The translations under genes were made by a program, and so were the position numbers. Source: Pseudomonas sichuanensis (GTDB taxonomy: Bacteria > Pseudomonadota > Gammaproteobacteria > Pseudomonadales > Pseudomonadaceae). Taken from it: a stretch of DNA of 64,000 bases. The stretch lies in contig NZ_QKVM01000011.1 in assembly GCF_003231305.1 (NCBI RefSeq), positions 1-64,000 of the forward strand, in the 5' to 3' direction. Below the pieces are notes generated by a model. It had not been told where the DNA came from, did not search any database, and saw nothing but the letters and a program-made list of their open reading frames with translations. Numbering within the stretch: the stretch's first letter is position 1; every line of letters begins with the position of its first letter. Positions 26,069-36,861 of the stretch are shown here, in pieces.

Positions 26069-28825
26069 CTAAGCGTGCTGGCGCGCTTGCTCCGCCAGCC
26101 GCTCGATGGCTTGGTCGAGGTCGTCGAGCGCAGCCTGGGCCTGTGGGTTGTCCTGCTTGAGCAAGGTTTCGCTGCGCTGGCAGGCCGCCCGCAACTGTGG
26201 CACGCCGCAATAGCGCGAGGCGCCGTTGAGCCGATGCACGCGCTCGATCAGGGTGGCATGGTCGCCTGCTTCACGGGCTGCAAGGATGGCCTCCCGTTCA
26301 GACGCCAGCGAGGCGAGCAGCATGGCCAGCATGTCCGCCGCCAGGTCCGGTTTGCCGGCGGCCAGGCGCAGCCCTTCCTCCGGGTCGAGCACCTTCAGTT
26401 CGCTGCTGTCGGGCATGCGTTCGGGGCTGCGTTCGGGTTGTGGGGCTCCCAGGCTCAGGCCGGTCCATTTCATCACCACCTGGGCCAGCTGGCGTTCACT
26501 GATCGGCTTGGTCAGGTAGTCGTCCATGCCGCTGTGCAGCAAGGCGCGCTTTTCATTGGCCATGGCGTGCGCGGTCAGGGCGACGATCGGCAGCGCCGGG
26601 CCGCTGTGGCTGCTTTCCCAGCGGCGGATCTGTTCGGTGCAGGCTCGCCCGTCCATGCCCGGCATCTGCACATCCATCAGTACCAGATCGAAGGGTTCAT
26701 CCTGCACGGCCTGGGCCGCCGCGAAGCCACTGTCCACCGCCAGCACTTCGGCGCCCATGCCTTCAAGCAGGGTCTGCACCAGCAGCAGGTTGGCCGGATT
26801 GTCGTCGACGCACAGCACCTTGGGCATGCGCTCGCCTGTGACAAGGCGCTGTTCGCCGAGTGGGCGGCGCGGTTGCACCAGTTCCAGCAGCAGGCGGCGC
26901 AGCTTGCGTGTGCAGGTCGGTTTGGCCAGCAACTGGCCATGGGCGTTGGGCAGGTAGGGGTGGTAGAGCGGCTGCTCGGTGGTCGGGCAGAGCACCACGC
27001 ACTGGCAGCCCTGGCGTTCGAGCTGCTGGTGATAGTGGCCGAGCTGTTCGGGCGAGAGGCTGCCCAGGTTGGTGCCGATCACGGCGAAATCGAAGGGCTG
27101 CCCGGCTTGCGCGGCCGCGTGCACGGCCTGCAACAGTTGGTCGTAGGAGGTGAACAGGCAGACCGACAGCCCGCAGTCCTCCAACTGATGCTCCAGGGCC
27201 TGGCGCGCCAGGTCATGGCCGTCGACGATGGCCACCCGGCGGCCCAGCAGCGCCTGCAACGGTTGCTCCTCGATATCGTCGTGGGCCCTGGGCAGGTTGA
27301 GGCTGATCCAGAACTGCGAGCCTTCGCCCGGGGTGCTGTCGACGCCGATCTCACCGCCCATCTGCTCGATCAGGCGCTTGGAAATCACCAGCCCCAGGCC
27401 GGTGCCGCCGGGCTGGCGCGACAGCGAGTTGTCGGCCTGGCTGAAGGCCTGGAACAGGGTGCGTACGTCCTGCGGCGAAAGACCGATGCCGGTGTCCTGC
27501 ACGCTGATGCGCAGCTGCACGCTGTCTTCCTGCTCGTCTTCGAGCATGGCGCGCACCACGATCGTGCCCTCGCGGGTGAACTTGATCGCGTTGCTCACCA
27601 GGTTGGTCAGGATCTGCTTGAGCCGCAGCGGGTCGCCCACCAGCGACAAAGGCGTGTCGCGGTACACCAGGCTGAGCAGCTCCAGCTGCTTGGCGTGGGC
27701 CGCCGGGGCGAGGATGGTCAGGGTGTCCTGGATCAGGTCGCGCAGGTTGAACGGGATGCTGTCGAGCACCAGCTTGCCGGCCTCGATCTTGGAGAAGTCG
27801 AGGATCTCGTTGATGATCCCCAGCAGGTTGTCGGCGGACTTTTCGATGGTGCCCAGGTAATCGAGCTGGCGTGGGGTCAGCTCGCTTTTCTGCAACAGAT
27901 GGGTGAAGCCCAGGATGCCATTGAGCGGGGTGCGGATTTCATGGCTCATGTTGGCGAGGAACTCGGACTTGATGCGGCTGGCTTCCAGTGCTTCCTTGCG
28001 CGCCATGTCCAGTTCGATGTTCTGAATTTCGATGGTTTCCAGGTTCTGGCGTACATCCTCGGTGGCCTGGTCGATGCTGTGCTGCAACTCTTCGTGAGCG
28101 CTGTGCAGGGTTTCGGCCATGCGGTTGATACCCGCGGCCAACTCGTCCAGCTCATGGCTGCCCATGGCCGGCAGGCGTGCCTCGAGGTGGCCGTCCTTGA
28201 GCTGGTTGACTGCATGTTTGATGTGGTTGATCGGGCCGTTGATGGTGCGGCCCATGCGCACGGCGAGCAGGGCGGTCAGGCTCAGGCAGGCGAAGATCAG
28301 CAGCAGGCTGGTGAACAGGTTGCGGTAGCCGCGCAGCAGGGTGCCGTCGTGGGACAGTTCGATCTCCACCCAGCCGAGCAGCCGCTCGGCCTCGTTGGGG
28401 ACGGCATCGGTGGCAAGGTCGCGGTGATGGCCGAACACCGGCATCAGGTAGCGGGTGGCGTCATTGCCGGTGCGCTGCAACAGTTGTGTGCCGGTGCCGC
28501 CGCTGGGGGGCTGGTTGAGCATGCTCGGGCCTGCGTGTGCCAGGCGCGTGCGGTCGGCGGCAAGAAACGCCACGGCGCGCACGTCGGACTGCTCCAGCGC
28601 CTGGGCGGCGATGCGCTCCAACTGCTCCGGGGCCAGGCGGGCCATGGCTGGGGCGGCCAGCGGGGCCAACTGCTCGGCGATCATCTTGCCGCGTTGCAAC
28701 AATTGCGTGCGCAGTTCGTTCTGCTGCAGCCAGGTGAAGTAGCTGCCCAGCACCAGGGCCATCAGGCTGGCTGGCAGCAACGCCAGCAGCAGCACGCGGC
28801 TGCGGATTCCCAAACGATCGAGCAC
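26069..28825 (-). CDS. gacS: Hybrid sensor kinase GacS (BarA family)
   Basis: 918 residues. A first membrane helix is near 10-30, a periplasmic loop follows, and a second helix lies near 165-185 ([20 protein letters not shown]), then a HAMP domain. The kinase core has H295 in [16 protein letters not shown], an N-box ([13 protein letters not shown]) and [14 protein letters not shown] degenerate receiver-like segment spans about 520-650; the true receiver has D718 in [11 protein letters not shown]; the C-terminal HPt has H864 in [13 protein letters not shown]. GacS phosphorylates GacA, which drives the rsm small RNAs controlling secondary metabolism, biofilm and type VI secretion. gacA is not in the window. 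Confidence 0.96.
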   Translation of the reverse strand: MLDRLGIRSRVLLLALLPASLMALVLGSYFTWLQQNELRTQLLQRGKMIAEQLAPLAAPAMARLAPEQLERIAAQALEQSDVRAVAFLAADRTRLAHAGPSMLNQPPSGGTGTQLLQRTGNDATRYLMPVFGHHRDLATDAVPNEAERLLGWVEIELSHDGTLLRGYRNLFTSLLLIFACLSLTALLAVRMGRTINGPINHIKHAVNQLKDGHLEARLPAMGSHELDELAAGINRMAETLHSAHEELQHSIDQATEDVRQNLETIEIQNIELDMARKEALEASRIKSEFLANMSHEIRTPLNGILGFTHLLQKSELTPRQLDYLGTIEKSADNLLGIINEILDFSKIEAGKLVLDSIPFNLRDLIQDTLTILAPAAHAKQLELLSLVYRDTPLSLVGDPLRLKQILTNLVSNAIKFTREGTIVVRAMLEDEQEDSVQLRISVQDTGIGLSPQDVRTLFQAFSQADNSLSRQPGGTGLGLVISKRLIEQMGGEIGVDSTPGEGSQFWISLNLPRAHDDIEEQPLQALLGRRVAIVDGHDLARQALEHQLEDCGLSVCLFTSYDQLLQAVHAAAQAGQPFDFAVIGTNLGSLSPEQLGHYHQQLERQGCQCVVLCPTTEQPLYHPYLPNAHGQLLAKPTCTRKLRRLLLELVQPRRPLGEQRLVTGERMPKVLCVDDNPANLLLVQTLLEGMGAEVLAVDSGFAAAQAVQDEPFDLVLMDVQMPGMDGRACTEQIRRWESSHSGPALPIVALTAHAMANEKRALLHSGMDDYLTKPISERQLAQVVMKWTGLSLGAPQPERSPERMPDSSELKVLDPEEGLRLAAGKPDLAADMLAMLLASLASEREAILAAREAGDHATLIERVHRLNGASRYCGVPQLRAACQRSETLLKQDNPQAQAALDDLDQAIERLAEQARQHA

Positions 28826-29056
28826 ACCTGTCTCCTGTCATGTGCCAACGCGCGAACGCGCTCCAGCGGGAACGTTACTCCGGGCTTGGTGGCAATGCAC
28901 TCATTTGTATTGGTTTTTGTCTGCCAGGGCTGACCGCTCTGCGGTTTGCGAATGCCTGCACGGTCCGCGTCAAGGTTCGCGTCGGTCGTGCAGCGGTTGC
29001 CTTGGCAAGACGGTATAGCCAATAATCGTGCAACTGAGAATTGATGGCAGTTGCCA

Positions 29057-29773
29057 ATGAATCCCGTAGCTATTCACGAGTCCAGTATCCTGGCCATCGA
29101 GGACGATCCTGTCCTGGGTGCCTACCTGCATGAAGAGTTGCAGCGCGGCGGCTACCAGGTGACCTGGTGCCGCAACGGCCTGGAAGGGCTGGAGGCCGCC
29201 GGGCGCCAGGTGTTCGACCTGGTGTTGATGGATATCCTGCTACCGGGCCTCAACGGCCTGGATGCCCTGGCGCGCCTGCGACGGCACAGCGCCACGCCGG
29301 TCATCCTGATGTCGGCGCTGGGGGCCGAGGCGGACCGGATCAGCGGCTTCGAGCGCGGCGCCGACGACTATCTGCCCAAACCCTTCAGCTTTGCTGAGCT
29401 GCGCGTGCGGATCGAGGCGATCCTGCGCCGGGTGGCCTTCGAGCGTCGCGCCAAGGTGCCGCAGGAGGCGGTCGTCGGCCAGTTGCACTTCGACGAGCCA
29501 CTGTGCGATGTCAGCCTCGAGGGGGCCTGGGCGGGCCTGACTCCCAGCGAATTCCGCCTGCTCGACATCCTCCACCGCAGCCAGGACGAAGTGCTGAGCA
29601 AGCCCTTCCTTTATCAGCAGGTGCTGCAACGCGGCTACGCCCGCCACGACCGCAGCCTGGACATGCACGTCAGCCAGATCCGCCGCAAGCTCAAGGCCAT
29701 CGGTTACCACGAGCGGCAGGTCCGCACGGTGTGGGGCAAGGGCTACCTGTTTGGCGCGGGCGAGGCGGACTGA
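29057..29773 (+). CDS. OmpR-family response regulator
   Basis: 238 residues from the ATG at 29057 (a TTG two codons earlier is possible). The receiver has the acidic pair in AIEDDPVLGAYL, D59 in VLMDILLPGLNGLD, and K in YLPKPFSFAELR. The winged-helix domain ends VRTVWGKGYLFGAGEAD. It is divergent from gacS and followed after two bases by its kinase. The signal is unknown. Confidence 0.92.
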   Translation: MNPVAIHESSILAIEDDPVLGAYLHEELQRGGYQVTWCRNGLEGLEAAGRQVFDLVLMDILLPGLNGLDALARLRRHSATPVILMSALGAEADRISGFERGADDYLPKPFSFAELRVRIEAILRRVAFERRAKVPQEAVVGQLHFDEPLCDVSLEGAWAGLTPSEFRLLDILHRSQDEVLSKPFLYQQVLQRGYARHDRSLDMHVSQIRRKLKAIGYHERQVRTVWGKGYLFGAGEAD

Positions 29774-29775
29774 GC

Positions 29776-31200
29776 GTGCTTGATCGCCATTCGCTGTTCT
29801 GGAAGCTGGCCATCCTGCTGGTGGGTTTCTGCCTGTTGATGATCGGCCTGAGCTACACCTGGGGCCGGCACATGGAAACCCAGAACGCCTTCCTCTCCGA
29901 GCCGGCCCGCCAGGTATTGCGCGGCTATGCCGCCGAAGCCGAACAAGCCTGGGAAACAGGTGGACGGGAGGGCGTAGATCGCTGGCTGGAGGGTATGCGC
30001 GCGCGCGAAAAGGGTTGGGTCGGCGTACTCGACGGTGACCTCCGGCCGCTGGCCAGCTTCAGCCTGGGCAGTGCCGAAGTTCAGCACTTGACCCGTTTGC
30101 GCGGGGTCGACTGGCCCATGAGCCGACGCAGCATCGGCCAGCCCTGGCTGCGTCTGCCGTTCCCCAACAGCCCGGACCATGGCTCGCTGGTGATCGAGCT
30201 GCCCGAGCGCTTCAACCCGGGCCAGTACCGCCTTTTCTGGCGGGTGATCACCAACGGAATCATTCCCGGGTTATTCACCCTGCTGCTGTGTGTCGGCCTG
30301 TACCGCATGCTGATCGTGCCGCTCAATCAATTGCGCGAGCAGGCCCGTGCCTGGCGTGCCGACCAGCTCACGACGCGGCTCGACTCGCGCACCATCCAGC
30401 GCCGTGACGAACTGGGCGAACTGGCCCGGGCGTTCGATCAGATGGCCGAGCGCCTGCAGGGTACCGTGGTGCTGCAGCAGCAGCTGTTGCGCGACCTCTC
30501 CCATGAAATGCGCACCCCGCTCAGCCGTTTGCGCGTGGCCTGCGATGGCGAAACCGACCTTGAGCGCCTGCGCGAACGCGTGCACCGCGAGGTGGACGGC
30601 ATGCAGCAACTGGTCGAGGACACCCTGCAGCTGGCCTGGCAGGATGCCGAGCGTGCACCGATGAACCTGGAGCCGATCCAGTTGCCGGTGTTGTGGGACA
30701 TGCTCAGCGAAAATGCCTGCTATGAAAGTGGCTGGGCGCCGCAGCGCCTGGTCTGTGCCGTGCCACCCGACTGCTGGGTGCAGGGCAATCTCAATCACCT
30801 GGCCCAGGCGTTGGAGAACATCCTGCGCAATGCCATTCGTCATTCGCCGATCGACGGCCATGTGCGCCTGAGTGGCACACGCGAAGGCGGTTACTGGCGC
30901 ATCGAACTCGAAGACGAGGGCGCAGGCGTGGCCGAGGAGGACCTGGAGCGGATCTTCGCGCCGTTCTCGCGGCTCGACGGTTCGCGGCCGGGGGATGGTG
31001 GTTTCGGGTTGGGGCTGAGCATTGCCCGCAGCGCCATCCGGCGCCAGGGCGGCAGGATATGGGCGCAGAACGGCGAGCGTGGGCTGAAGGTCTGCATGCG
31101 CTTGGCGGTGGGCGATTGCGATTCATCGCGGGGTAAGTCGCATCGGCGCTTCGCCACTGCCACGGAGTGCGACGCCCCGCGATCACCACAGGGCTTATAG
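29776..31200 (+). CDS. Sensor histidine kinase paired with the upstream regulator
   Basis: 474 residues from a GTG just after the regulator stop. Membrane helices near 8-28 (LFWKLAILLVGFCLLMIGL) and 158-180, HAMP, H243 in DLSHEMRTPLSRLRV, and an ATPase domain (LENILRNAIRHS, LEDEGAGVAEED, GGFGLGLSIARS). The last 25 residues, after LKVCMRLAVGD, are encoded by a REP-like inverted repeat (31125-31183), so the C-terminus looks like an extension by repeat insertion. Ligand unknown. Confidence 0.88.
   Translation: MLDRHSLFWKLAILLVGFCLLMIGLSYTWGRHMETQNAFLSEPARQVLRGYAAEAEQAWETGGREGVDRWLEGMRAREKGWVGVLDGDLRPLASFSLGSAEVQHLTRLRGVDWPMSRRSIGQPWLRLPFPNSPDHGSLVIELPERFNPGQYRLFWRVITNGIIPGLFTLLLCVGLYRMLIVPLNQLREQARAWRADQLTTRLDSRTIQRRDELGELARAFDQMAERLQGTVVLQQQLLRDLSHEMRTPLSRLRVACDGETDLERLRERVHREVDGMQQLVEDTLQLAWQDAERAPMNLEPIQLPVLWDMLSENACYESGWAPQRLVCAVPPDCWVQGNLNHLAQALENILRNAIRHSPIDGHVRLSGTREGGYWRIELEDEGAGVAEEDLERIFAPFSRLDGSRPGDGGFGLGLSIARSAIRRQGGRIWAQNGERGLKVCMRLAVGDCDSSRGKSHRRFATATECDAPRSPQGL
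31125..31183. repeat. REP-like inverted repeat inside the kinase 3' end
   Basis: ATCGCGGGG...GTCGCA pairs with TGCGAC...CCCCGCGAT around a 25-bp centre. The element is translated as the kinase C-terminus instead of lying between genes. Confidence 0.8.
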
Positions 31201-31294
31201 CTGACAGCTATAGCGTCCGACAATTGCGTGATATGGCCTCGCGGGGTTTGCCGGTATGATAGGCGCCCCTGCCGTCCGGATTGCGATAACGCCC

Positions 31295-32194
31295 ATGACC
31301 CTGCAGTACCCAACCATCGCCGATTGCGTCGGCAACACGCCTCTGGTTCGCCTGCAGCGCATCGCCGGGGCTACCAGCAACACGCTTTTGCTCAAGCTCG
31401 AAGGCAACAACCCGGCAGGTTCGGTCAAGGACCGCCCGGCGTTGTCGATGATCACCCGCGCCGAGCTGCGCAATCAGATCAAGCCCGGCGACACCCTCAT
31501 CGAAGCGACCTCCGGCAACACCGGGATCGCGCTGGCCATGGCGGCGGCGATCAAGGGTTACAAGATGATCCTGATCATGCCGGACAACTCCACCGCCGAA
31601 CGCAAGGCGGCGATGACCGCCTATGGCGCCGAGTTGATCCTGGTGACCAAGGAAGAGGGCATGGAAGGCGCGCGCGACCTGGCTGAAAAGCTGCAGGCAG
31701 AAGGCCGTGGCCTGGTGCTCGACCAGTTCGCCAACGGCGACAACCCGATTGCCCACTACAACAGCACCGGGCCGGAGATCTGGCAACAGACCCAGGGCAC
31801 CATCACCCATTTCGTCAGTTCCATGGGCACCACCGGTACCATCATGGGCTGCTCGCAGTACCTGAAGGAACAGAACCCGGCGGTGCAGATCATCGGCCTG
31901 CAACCGATGGAAGGTTCGGCCATCCCCGGCATCCGCCGCTGGCCCCAGGAATACCTGCCGAAGATCTTCGACGCCACCCGGGTCGACCGCGTGGTCGACA
32001 TGTCGCAGCAGGAAGCCGAAGAGACCACCCGCCGCCTTGCCCGCGAAGAGGGCATCTTCTGTGGCGTGTCCTCCGGCGGTGCGGTGGCGGCCATGCTGCG
32101 CCTGTCCCGTGAAGTCGAGAACGCGGTGATGGTTGCCATCATCTGCGACCGTGGCGACCGTTACCTTTCCACCGGCCTGTTCGATACCAACTGA
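31295..32194 (+). CDS. cysM: Cysteine synthase B
   Basis: 299 residues, fold-type II PLP enzyme making cysteine (or S-sulfocysteine) from O-acetylserine. The PLP lysine is in [15 protein letters not shown] (K about 42), the substrate loop is [12 protein letters not shown], and the phosphate-binding loop [11 protein letters not shown] is present, as is the CysM-type ending [29 protein letters not shown] at 31295 is the usual start. The TGA overlaps the rlmD ATG by one base. Confidence 0.95.
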   Translation: MTLQYPTIADCVGNTPLVRLQRIAGATSNTLLLKLEGNNPAGSVKDRPALSMITRAELRNQIKPGDTLIEATSGNTGIALAMAAAIKGYKMILIMPDNSTAERKAAMTAYGAELILVTKEEGMEGARDLAEKLQAEGRGLVLDQFANGDNPIAHYNSTGPEIWQQTQGTITHFVSSMGTTGTIMGCSQYLKEQNPAVQIIGLQPMEGSAIPGIRRWPQEYLPKIFDATRVDRVVDMSQQEAEETTRRLAREEGIFCGVSSGGAVAAMLRLSREVENAVMVAIICDRGDRYLSTGLFDTN

Positions 32195-33552
32195 TGTCCA
32201 GAAAGAAAAGCAACAGCGGCCTGCGCTTCCAGCCGGCCGGCGGCGACCGTGGCACCCAGGTGCCCGTGGGCAAGAAGCAGCGCCTGCAGATCGAGCGCCT
32301 GGCCGGTGATGGTCGCGGTATCGCCTTCGTCGAGGGGCGCACCTGGTTCGTCAGCGGTGCGCTGGACGGCGAAGAGGTCGAAGCGCGGGTGCTCGCGGCC
32401 CGGGGCAAGGTGGTCGAGGCGCGCCTTGAGCGCGTGTTCCAGGCCAGCCCCGAGCGTCGCGAAGCGCCGTGCAAACATTACCAGCGCTGCGGCGGCTGCA
32501 ACCTGCAGCACCTGCCCCATGACGGCCAACTGGCGCTCAAGCAGCGTACGCTTGCCGAGCAGTTGCAGCGTGTCGCCGGCATTCAGCCGGACGAGTGGGC
32601 CGCGCCCCTGAGCGGGCCTGAGTTCGGTTATCGACGCCGGGCACGGGTGGCCGTGCGCTGGGACGCCAAGGCCCGTCAACTGGACGTGGGCTTCCGCGCC
32701 GAGGCCAGCCAGGACATCGTCGCCATCGACGAGTGCGCGGTACTGGTACAACCCTTGCAGTCGATTTTCCGCCACTTGCCGACCGTGCTGCGCAGCTTGA
32801 GCAAGCCGCAGGCACTGGGGCATGTGGAGCTGTTCAGCGGCAGTGCCGAGGCGGTGCTGGTGCGTCATGTGGCGGCCCTTCCTGCTGAAGACCTGGCGCG
32901 CCTCGAGGCATTCTGCCGCGCGGCCGGCGCCCAGTTGTGGCTGCAGGGCGAAGGCGACCCGGCACCCGTGGATGCCTCAAGCGAGCTGGGCTTTGCCCTG
33001 GAGCCTTGGGCGTTGCAGCTGGCCTGGCGGCCGGGCGACTTCGTGCAGGTCAATGCCCAGGTCAACACCCTGATGATCCAGCAGGCCCTGGCCTGGCTGG
33101 CGCCGCAGGCGGATGAACGGGTGCTGGACCTGTTCTGTGGCCTGGGCAACTTTGCCTTGCCGTTGGCCCGGCAGGCGCGGGAAGTGGTGGCGGTAGAAGG
33201 CGTGCAGGCCATGGTCGAGCGCGCCGAGGCCAATGCCCGCAGCAACGATGTGCATAACGCACGGTTTTTTCAGGCCGATTTATCGCAGCCTTTGGCGGGC
33301 GCCGGATGGGTCGCCGAGGGCTTTTCTGCGGTACTCTTGGATCCACCGCGCGACGGGGCTTACGAGGTGGTGCAAGGCATCGCTCGGCTCGGCGCGAAAC
33401 GGCTGGTCTACGTATCGTGCAACCCGGCCACGCTGGCGCGAGATGCGCAGGTGCTGGTCGGGCAGGGGTACCGGTTAAAAAGGGCCGGGATTCTCGACAT
33501 GTTTCCTCAGACGGCGCATGTCGAGGCCATGGCGTTATTCGAAGTGGGCTAG
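32194..33552 (+). CDS. rlmD: 23S rRNA (uracil-1939-C5) methyltransferase RlmD
   Basis: 452 residues. An N-terminal TRAM domain (about 25-85) precedes an Fe-S cluster motif, [15 protein letters not shown], with the fourth Cys farther on ([10 protein letters not shown]). The SAM-binding methyltransferase domain shows [25 protein letters not shown] and [12 protein letters not shown] (catalytic Cys). It forms m5U at position 1939 of 23S rRNA. Translationally coupled to cysM. Confidence 0.95.
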   Translation: MSRKKSNSGLRFQPAGGDRGTQVPVGKKQRLQIERLAGDGRGIAFVEGRTWFVSGALDGEEVEARVLAARGKVVEARLERVFQASPERREAPCKHYQRCGGCNLQHLPHDGQLALKQRTLAEQLQRVAGIQPDEWAAPLSGPEFGYRRRARVAVRWDAKARQLDVGFRAEASQDIVAIDECAVLVQPLQSIFRHLPTVLRSLSKPQALGHVELFSGSAEAVLVRHVAALPAEDLARLEAFCRAAGAQLWLQGEGDPAPVDASSELGFALEPWALQLAWRPGDFVQVNAQVNTLMIQQALAWLAPQADERVLDLFCGLGNFALPLARQAREVVAVEGVQAMVERAEANARSNDVHNARFFQADLSQPLAGAGWVAEGFSAVLLDPPRDGAYEVVQGIARLGAKRLVYVSCNPATLARDAQVLVGQGYRLKRAGILDMFPQTAHVEAMALFEVG

Positions 33553-33651
33553 CGAGCCTGGTCTTCTTGGTGCGGCGTTCAGGGAACGAGGGCGGCACAG
33601 GTGATAACCAGCGCACCCGCGTGGTGCGCTGTATGGAAAGGTAAAACAAAG

Positions 33652-35892
33652 ATGGTACAGGTGAGAGTGCACCAGCCGGTCAACAATGACGGCAGTATCA
33701 ATCTCGAAGCATGGCTCGATCATGTGGTGAGCGTCGATTCGCAGCTCGATCGCGCGGCGCTCAAAGAGGCCTGCGAGTTCGCCCAGGAAATCGAGAAGAA
33801 GGGCAACCCGGCCAAGCATTCCTGGGCCGATGGCACGTCCAGTTTCCAGGCGGGCCTGGAGATCGCCGAAATCCTTGCCGACCTCAAGCTCGACCAGGAT
33901 TCGCTGATGGCGGCGGTCATCTACCGCTCGGTGCGCGAAGGCAAGGTGACGGTGGCCGAGGTTGGCCAGCGTTTCGGCCCGGTGGTGTCCAAGCTGATCG
34001 ACGGCGTGCTGCGCATGGCGGCCATCAGTGCCAGCCTCAGCCCGCGTCAGTCGCTGGTGCTGGGTTCGCAGGCGCAGGTCGAGAACCTGCGCAAGATGCT
34101 CGTGGCCATGGTCGACGATGTGCGGGTGGCGCTGATCAAGCTCGCCGAACGCACCTGCGCCATTCGTGCGGTGAAGTCCGCCGACGATGAAAAGCGCCTG
34201 CGTGTGGCCCGCGAGGTGTTCGATATCTACGCACCGCTGGCCCACCGCTTGGGCATCGGCCATATCAAGTGGGAACTGGAAGACCTTTCGTTCCGCTATC
34301 TCGAGCCTGACCAGTACAAGCAGATCGCCAAGCTCCTGCACGAGCGCCGGCTGGACCGCGAGCGCTTCATCAGCGACGTGATGAACCAGCTGCAGAACGA
34401 GCTGCTGGCCACCGGCGTCAACGCCGACATCAGCGGCCGGGCGAAACACATCTATTCGATCTGGCGCAAGATGCAGCGCAAGGGCCTGGAGTTCAGCCAG
34501 ATCTACGACGTGCGTGCGGTACGCGTGCTGGTGCCGGAAGTGCGCGACTGCTACACCGCGCTGGGCATCGTGCACACCCTGTGGCGGCACATCCCCAAGG
34601 AATTCGACGACTACATCGCCAACCCCAAGGAAAACGGCTACCGCTCGCTGCACACCGCGGTGATCGGCCCCGAGGGCAAGGTGCTGGAAGTGCAGATCCG
34701 CACCCACGCCATGCACGAAGAGGCCGAGCTTGGGGTGTGCGCCCATTGGCGCTACAAGGGCACCGACGTCAAGCCCAGCTCCAACCACTACGAAGAGAAG
34801 ATTTCCTGGCTGCGCCAGGTGCTCGAATGGCATGAAGAGCTGGGCGACATCGGCGGCCTGGCCGAACAGCTGCGGGTCGACATCGAGCCGGACCGGGTCT
34901 ACGTGTTCACCCCCGACGGCCATGCCATCGACCTGCCCAAGGGCGCCACGCCGCTGGACTTCGCCTACCGCGTGCACACCGAGATCGGCCACAACTGCCG
35001 GGGCGCCAAGATCAACGGGCGCATCGTGCCGCTCAACTACAGCCTGCAGACCGGCGAGCAGGTGGAGATCATCACCAGCAAGCACGGCAATCCGAGCCGG
35101 GACTGGCTGAACTCCAACCTCGGTTACGTGACCACCTCGCGGGCACGGGCGAAGATCGTCCACTGGTTCAAGCTGCAGGCGCGCGACCAGAACGTCGCTG
35201 CCGGCAAGACCCTGATCGAGCGCGAGCTCAGCCGCCTGGGCCTGCCACAGGTGGACTTCGAGCGCCTCGCCGAGAAGGCCAACGTCAAGACCGCCGAAGA
35301 CATGTTCGCCGCCCTCGGTGCCGGCGACCTGCGCCTGGCGCACATGGTCAACGCCGCCCAGCAGTTGCTCGAGCCCGAGCGTATCGAGCAGGTCGAGCTG
35401 GTGCCGCGCCAGGCGCGGGGCATCCGCGCGGGCAAGCGCAACGACATCCAGATCCAGGGCGTCGGCAACCTGCTCACGCAGATGGCCGGCTGCTGCCAGC
35501 CGCTGCCGGGCGATGCCATCGTCGGCTACATCACCCAGGGCCGCGGCGTGAGCATTCACCGCCAGGACTGCGCCTCGGTGCTGCAACTGGCGGGCAAGGA
35601 GCCGGAGCGGATCATCCAGGTCAGCTGGGGGCCGATCCCGGTGCAGACCTACCCGGTCGACATCGTCATCCGTGCCTACGACCGCCCGGGGCTGCTGCGC
35701 GACGTGTCGCAGGTGCTGCTCAACGAGAAGATCAACGTGCTGGCGGTCAACACCCGCTCGAACAAGGAAGACAACACCGCCTTGATGTCGCTGACCATCG
35801 AGATCCCCGGCCTGGATGCCCTCGGGCGCCTGCTCGGCAGGATCTCGCAGTTGCCGAACATCATCGAGACGCGGCGTAACCGTACCCCTTGA
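33652..35892 (+). CDS. relA: GTP pyrophosphokinase RelA
   Basis: 746 residues. The N-terminal pseudo-hydrolase region carries DQDSLMAAVIYRSVREGK where SpoT enzymes have HD, so it is synthetase-only. Synthetase domain (about 240-360) with YDVRAVRVLV, ENGYRSLHTAVIGPEGK and EVQIRTHAMHEEAELG; TGS domain near 410-470 (VYVFTPDGHAIDLPKGATPLD); a Cys pair in MAGCCQPLPGD; C-terminal ACT domain (YDRPGLLRDVSQVLLNE). It makes (p)ppGpp on stalled ribosomes. The ATG at 33652 gives the conserved MVQVRVHQPVN. Confidence 0.96.
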   Translation: MVQVRVHQPVNNDGSINLEAWLDHVVSVDSQLDRAALKEACEFAQEIEKKGNPAKHSWADGTSSFQAGLEIAEILADLKLDQDSLMAAVIYRSVREGKVTVAEVGQRFGPVVSKLIDGVLRMAAISASLSPRQSLVLGSQAQVENLRKMLVAMVDDVRVALIKLAERTCAIRAVKSADDEKRLRVAREVFDIYAPLAHRLGIGHIKWELEDLSFRYLEPDQYKQIAKLLHERRLDRERFISDVMNQLQNELLATGVNADISGRAKHIYSIWRKMQRKGLEFSQIYDVRAVRVLVPEVRDCYTALGIVHTLWRHIPKEFDDYIANPKENGYRSLHTAVIGPEGKVLEVQIRTHAMHEEAELGVCAHWRYKGTDVKPSSNHYEEKISWLRQVLEWHEELGDIGGLAEQLRVDIEPDRVYVFTPDGHAIDLPKGATPLDFAYRVHTEIGHNCRGAKINGRIVPLNYSLQTGEQVEIITSKHGNPSRDWLNSNLGYVTTSRARAKIVHWFKLQARDQNVAAGKTLIERELSRLGLPQVDFERLAEKANVKTAEDMFAALGAGDLRLAHMVNAAQQLLEPERIEQVELVPRQARGIRAGKRNDIQIQGVGNLLTQMAGCCQPLPGDAIVGYITQGRGVSIHRQDCASVLQLAGKEPERIIQVSWGPIPVQTYPVDIVIRAYDRPGLLRDVSQVLLNEKINVLAVNTRSNKEDNTALMSLTIEIPGLDALGRLLGRISQLPNIIETRRNRTP

Positions 35893-35903
35893 GAACGAGG
35901 TGG

Positions 35904-35976
35904 CTTCTTCGCGGGTGAACCCGCTCCCACAGGCAGGTCGCAAGCCTCTGTGGGAGCGGGTTTACCCGCGAAGCAG
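35904..35976. repeat. REP pair between relA and mazG
   Basis: Inverted REPs with cores GCGGGTGAACCCGC and GCGGGTTTACCCGC, 24 bp before mazG. Confidence 0.85.
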
Positions 35977-35999
35977 GCGCCGCCGAAGGACCTGCATTC

Positions 36000-36833
36000 A
36001 TGACCTATACCCTCGACGACCTGCTGCACCTCATGGCCCGCCTGCGCGACCCGCAATATGGCTGCCCGTGGGACCTCAAGCAGGACTACGCCAGCATCGT
36101 CCAGCACACCATCGAAGAAGCCTACGAAGTCGCCGACACCATCGAGCGGGGTGATTTCGCCCACCTGCAGGGTGAGCTGGGCGACCTGCTGTTCCAGGTG
36201 GTCTACTACAGCCAGCTGGCGCGGGAAGAGGGGCGTTTCGAGTTCGCCGGCGTGGTCGACTCGATCACCCGCAAGCTGGTTCGTCGCCACCCCCATGTGT
36301 TCCCCACCGGCGAGCTCTATGCGCCCGTCGATACGCCTTCGTTGAGCGAGGCCCAGGTCAAGTCGCGCTGGGAAGAGATCAAGGCCGAAGAGCGTGCCGA
36401 AAACAGCGAGCCGGAGCAATTGTCGCTGCTCGACGATGTGCCGGCCGCACTGCCGGCACTGTCCCGCGCCGCCAAGTTGCAGAAGCGCGCGGCCACGGTC
36501 GGCTTCGACTGGCCCGACGCGCTGCCGGTGCTGGACAAGGTGCGCGAAGAACTCGACGAAGTGCTGCAGGCGATGGCCGATGGTGACAGCGATGCGTTGG
36601 AAGACGAACTGGGCGACCTGCTGTTCGCCACTGTCAACCTGGCCCGGCACCTCAAGCACGACCCGGAAAACGCCCTACGCCGCGCCAACCGCAAATTCGA
36701 ACGACGTTTCCGTTTTATCGAACAGGCATTGCGCGAGCAGGGCCTGAACATCCAAGATCGTACCCTCGACGAGCTGGACGCCCTGTGGGGCGAGGCCAAG
36801 CGTCAGGAAAAGAACCTGCCCAGCTGCGGCTGA
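36000..36833 (+). CDS. mazG: Nucleoside triphosphate pyrophosphohydrolase MazG
   Basis: 277 residues, two tandem MazG domains. The first has CPWDLKQDYASIVQHTIEEAYEV and ELGDLLFQVVYYSQ (EExxE and D metal ligands); the second has LDKVREELDEVLQAM and DELGDLLFATVNLARH. MazG hydrolyses NTPs, including aberrant ones, and lowers ppGpp effects; it commonly lies beside relA. Opens MTYTLDDLLHLMARLRDP, the standard start. Confidence 0.95.
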   Translation: MTYTLDDLLHLMARLRDPQYGCPWDLKQDYASIVQHTIEEAYEVADTIERGDFAHLQGELGDLLFQVVYYSQLAREEGRFEFAGVVDSITRKLVRRHPHVFPTGELYAPVDTPSLSEAQVKSRWEEIKAEERAENSEPEQLSLLDDVPAALPALSRAAKLQKRAATVGFDWPDALPVLDKVREELDEVLQAMADGDSDALEDELGDLLFATVNLARHLKHDPENALRRANRKFERRFRFIEQALREQGLNIQDRTLDELDALWGEAKRQEKNLPSCG

Positions 36834-36861
36834 GCCGATGCATAAGTGAGTAAAGACACCC

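Noticed and set aside
25937..28933. Open frame of nearly 1000 codons opposite gacS
   Set aside because: Same shadow effect; it spans the ldhA-gacS gap and REP fragment and shows no domain.
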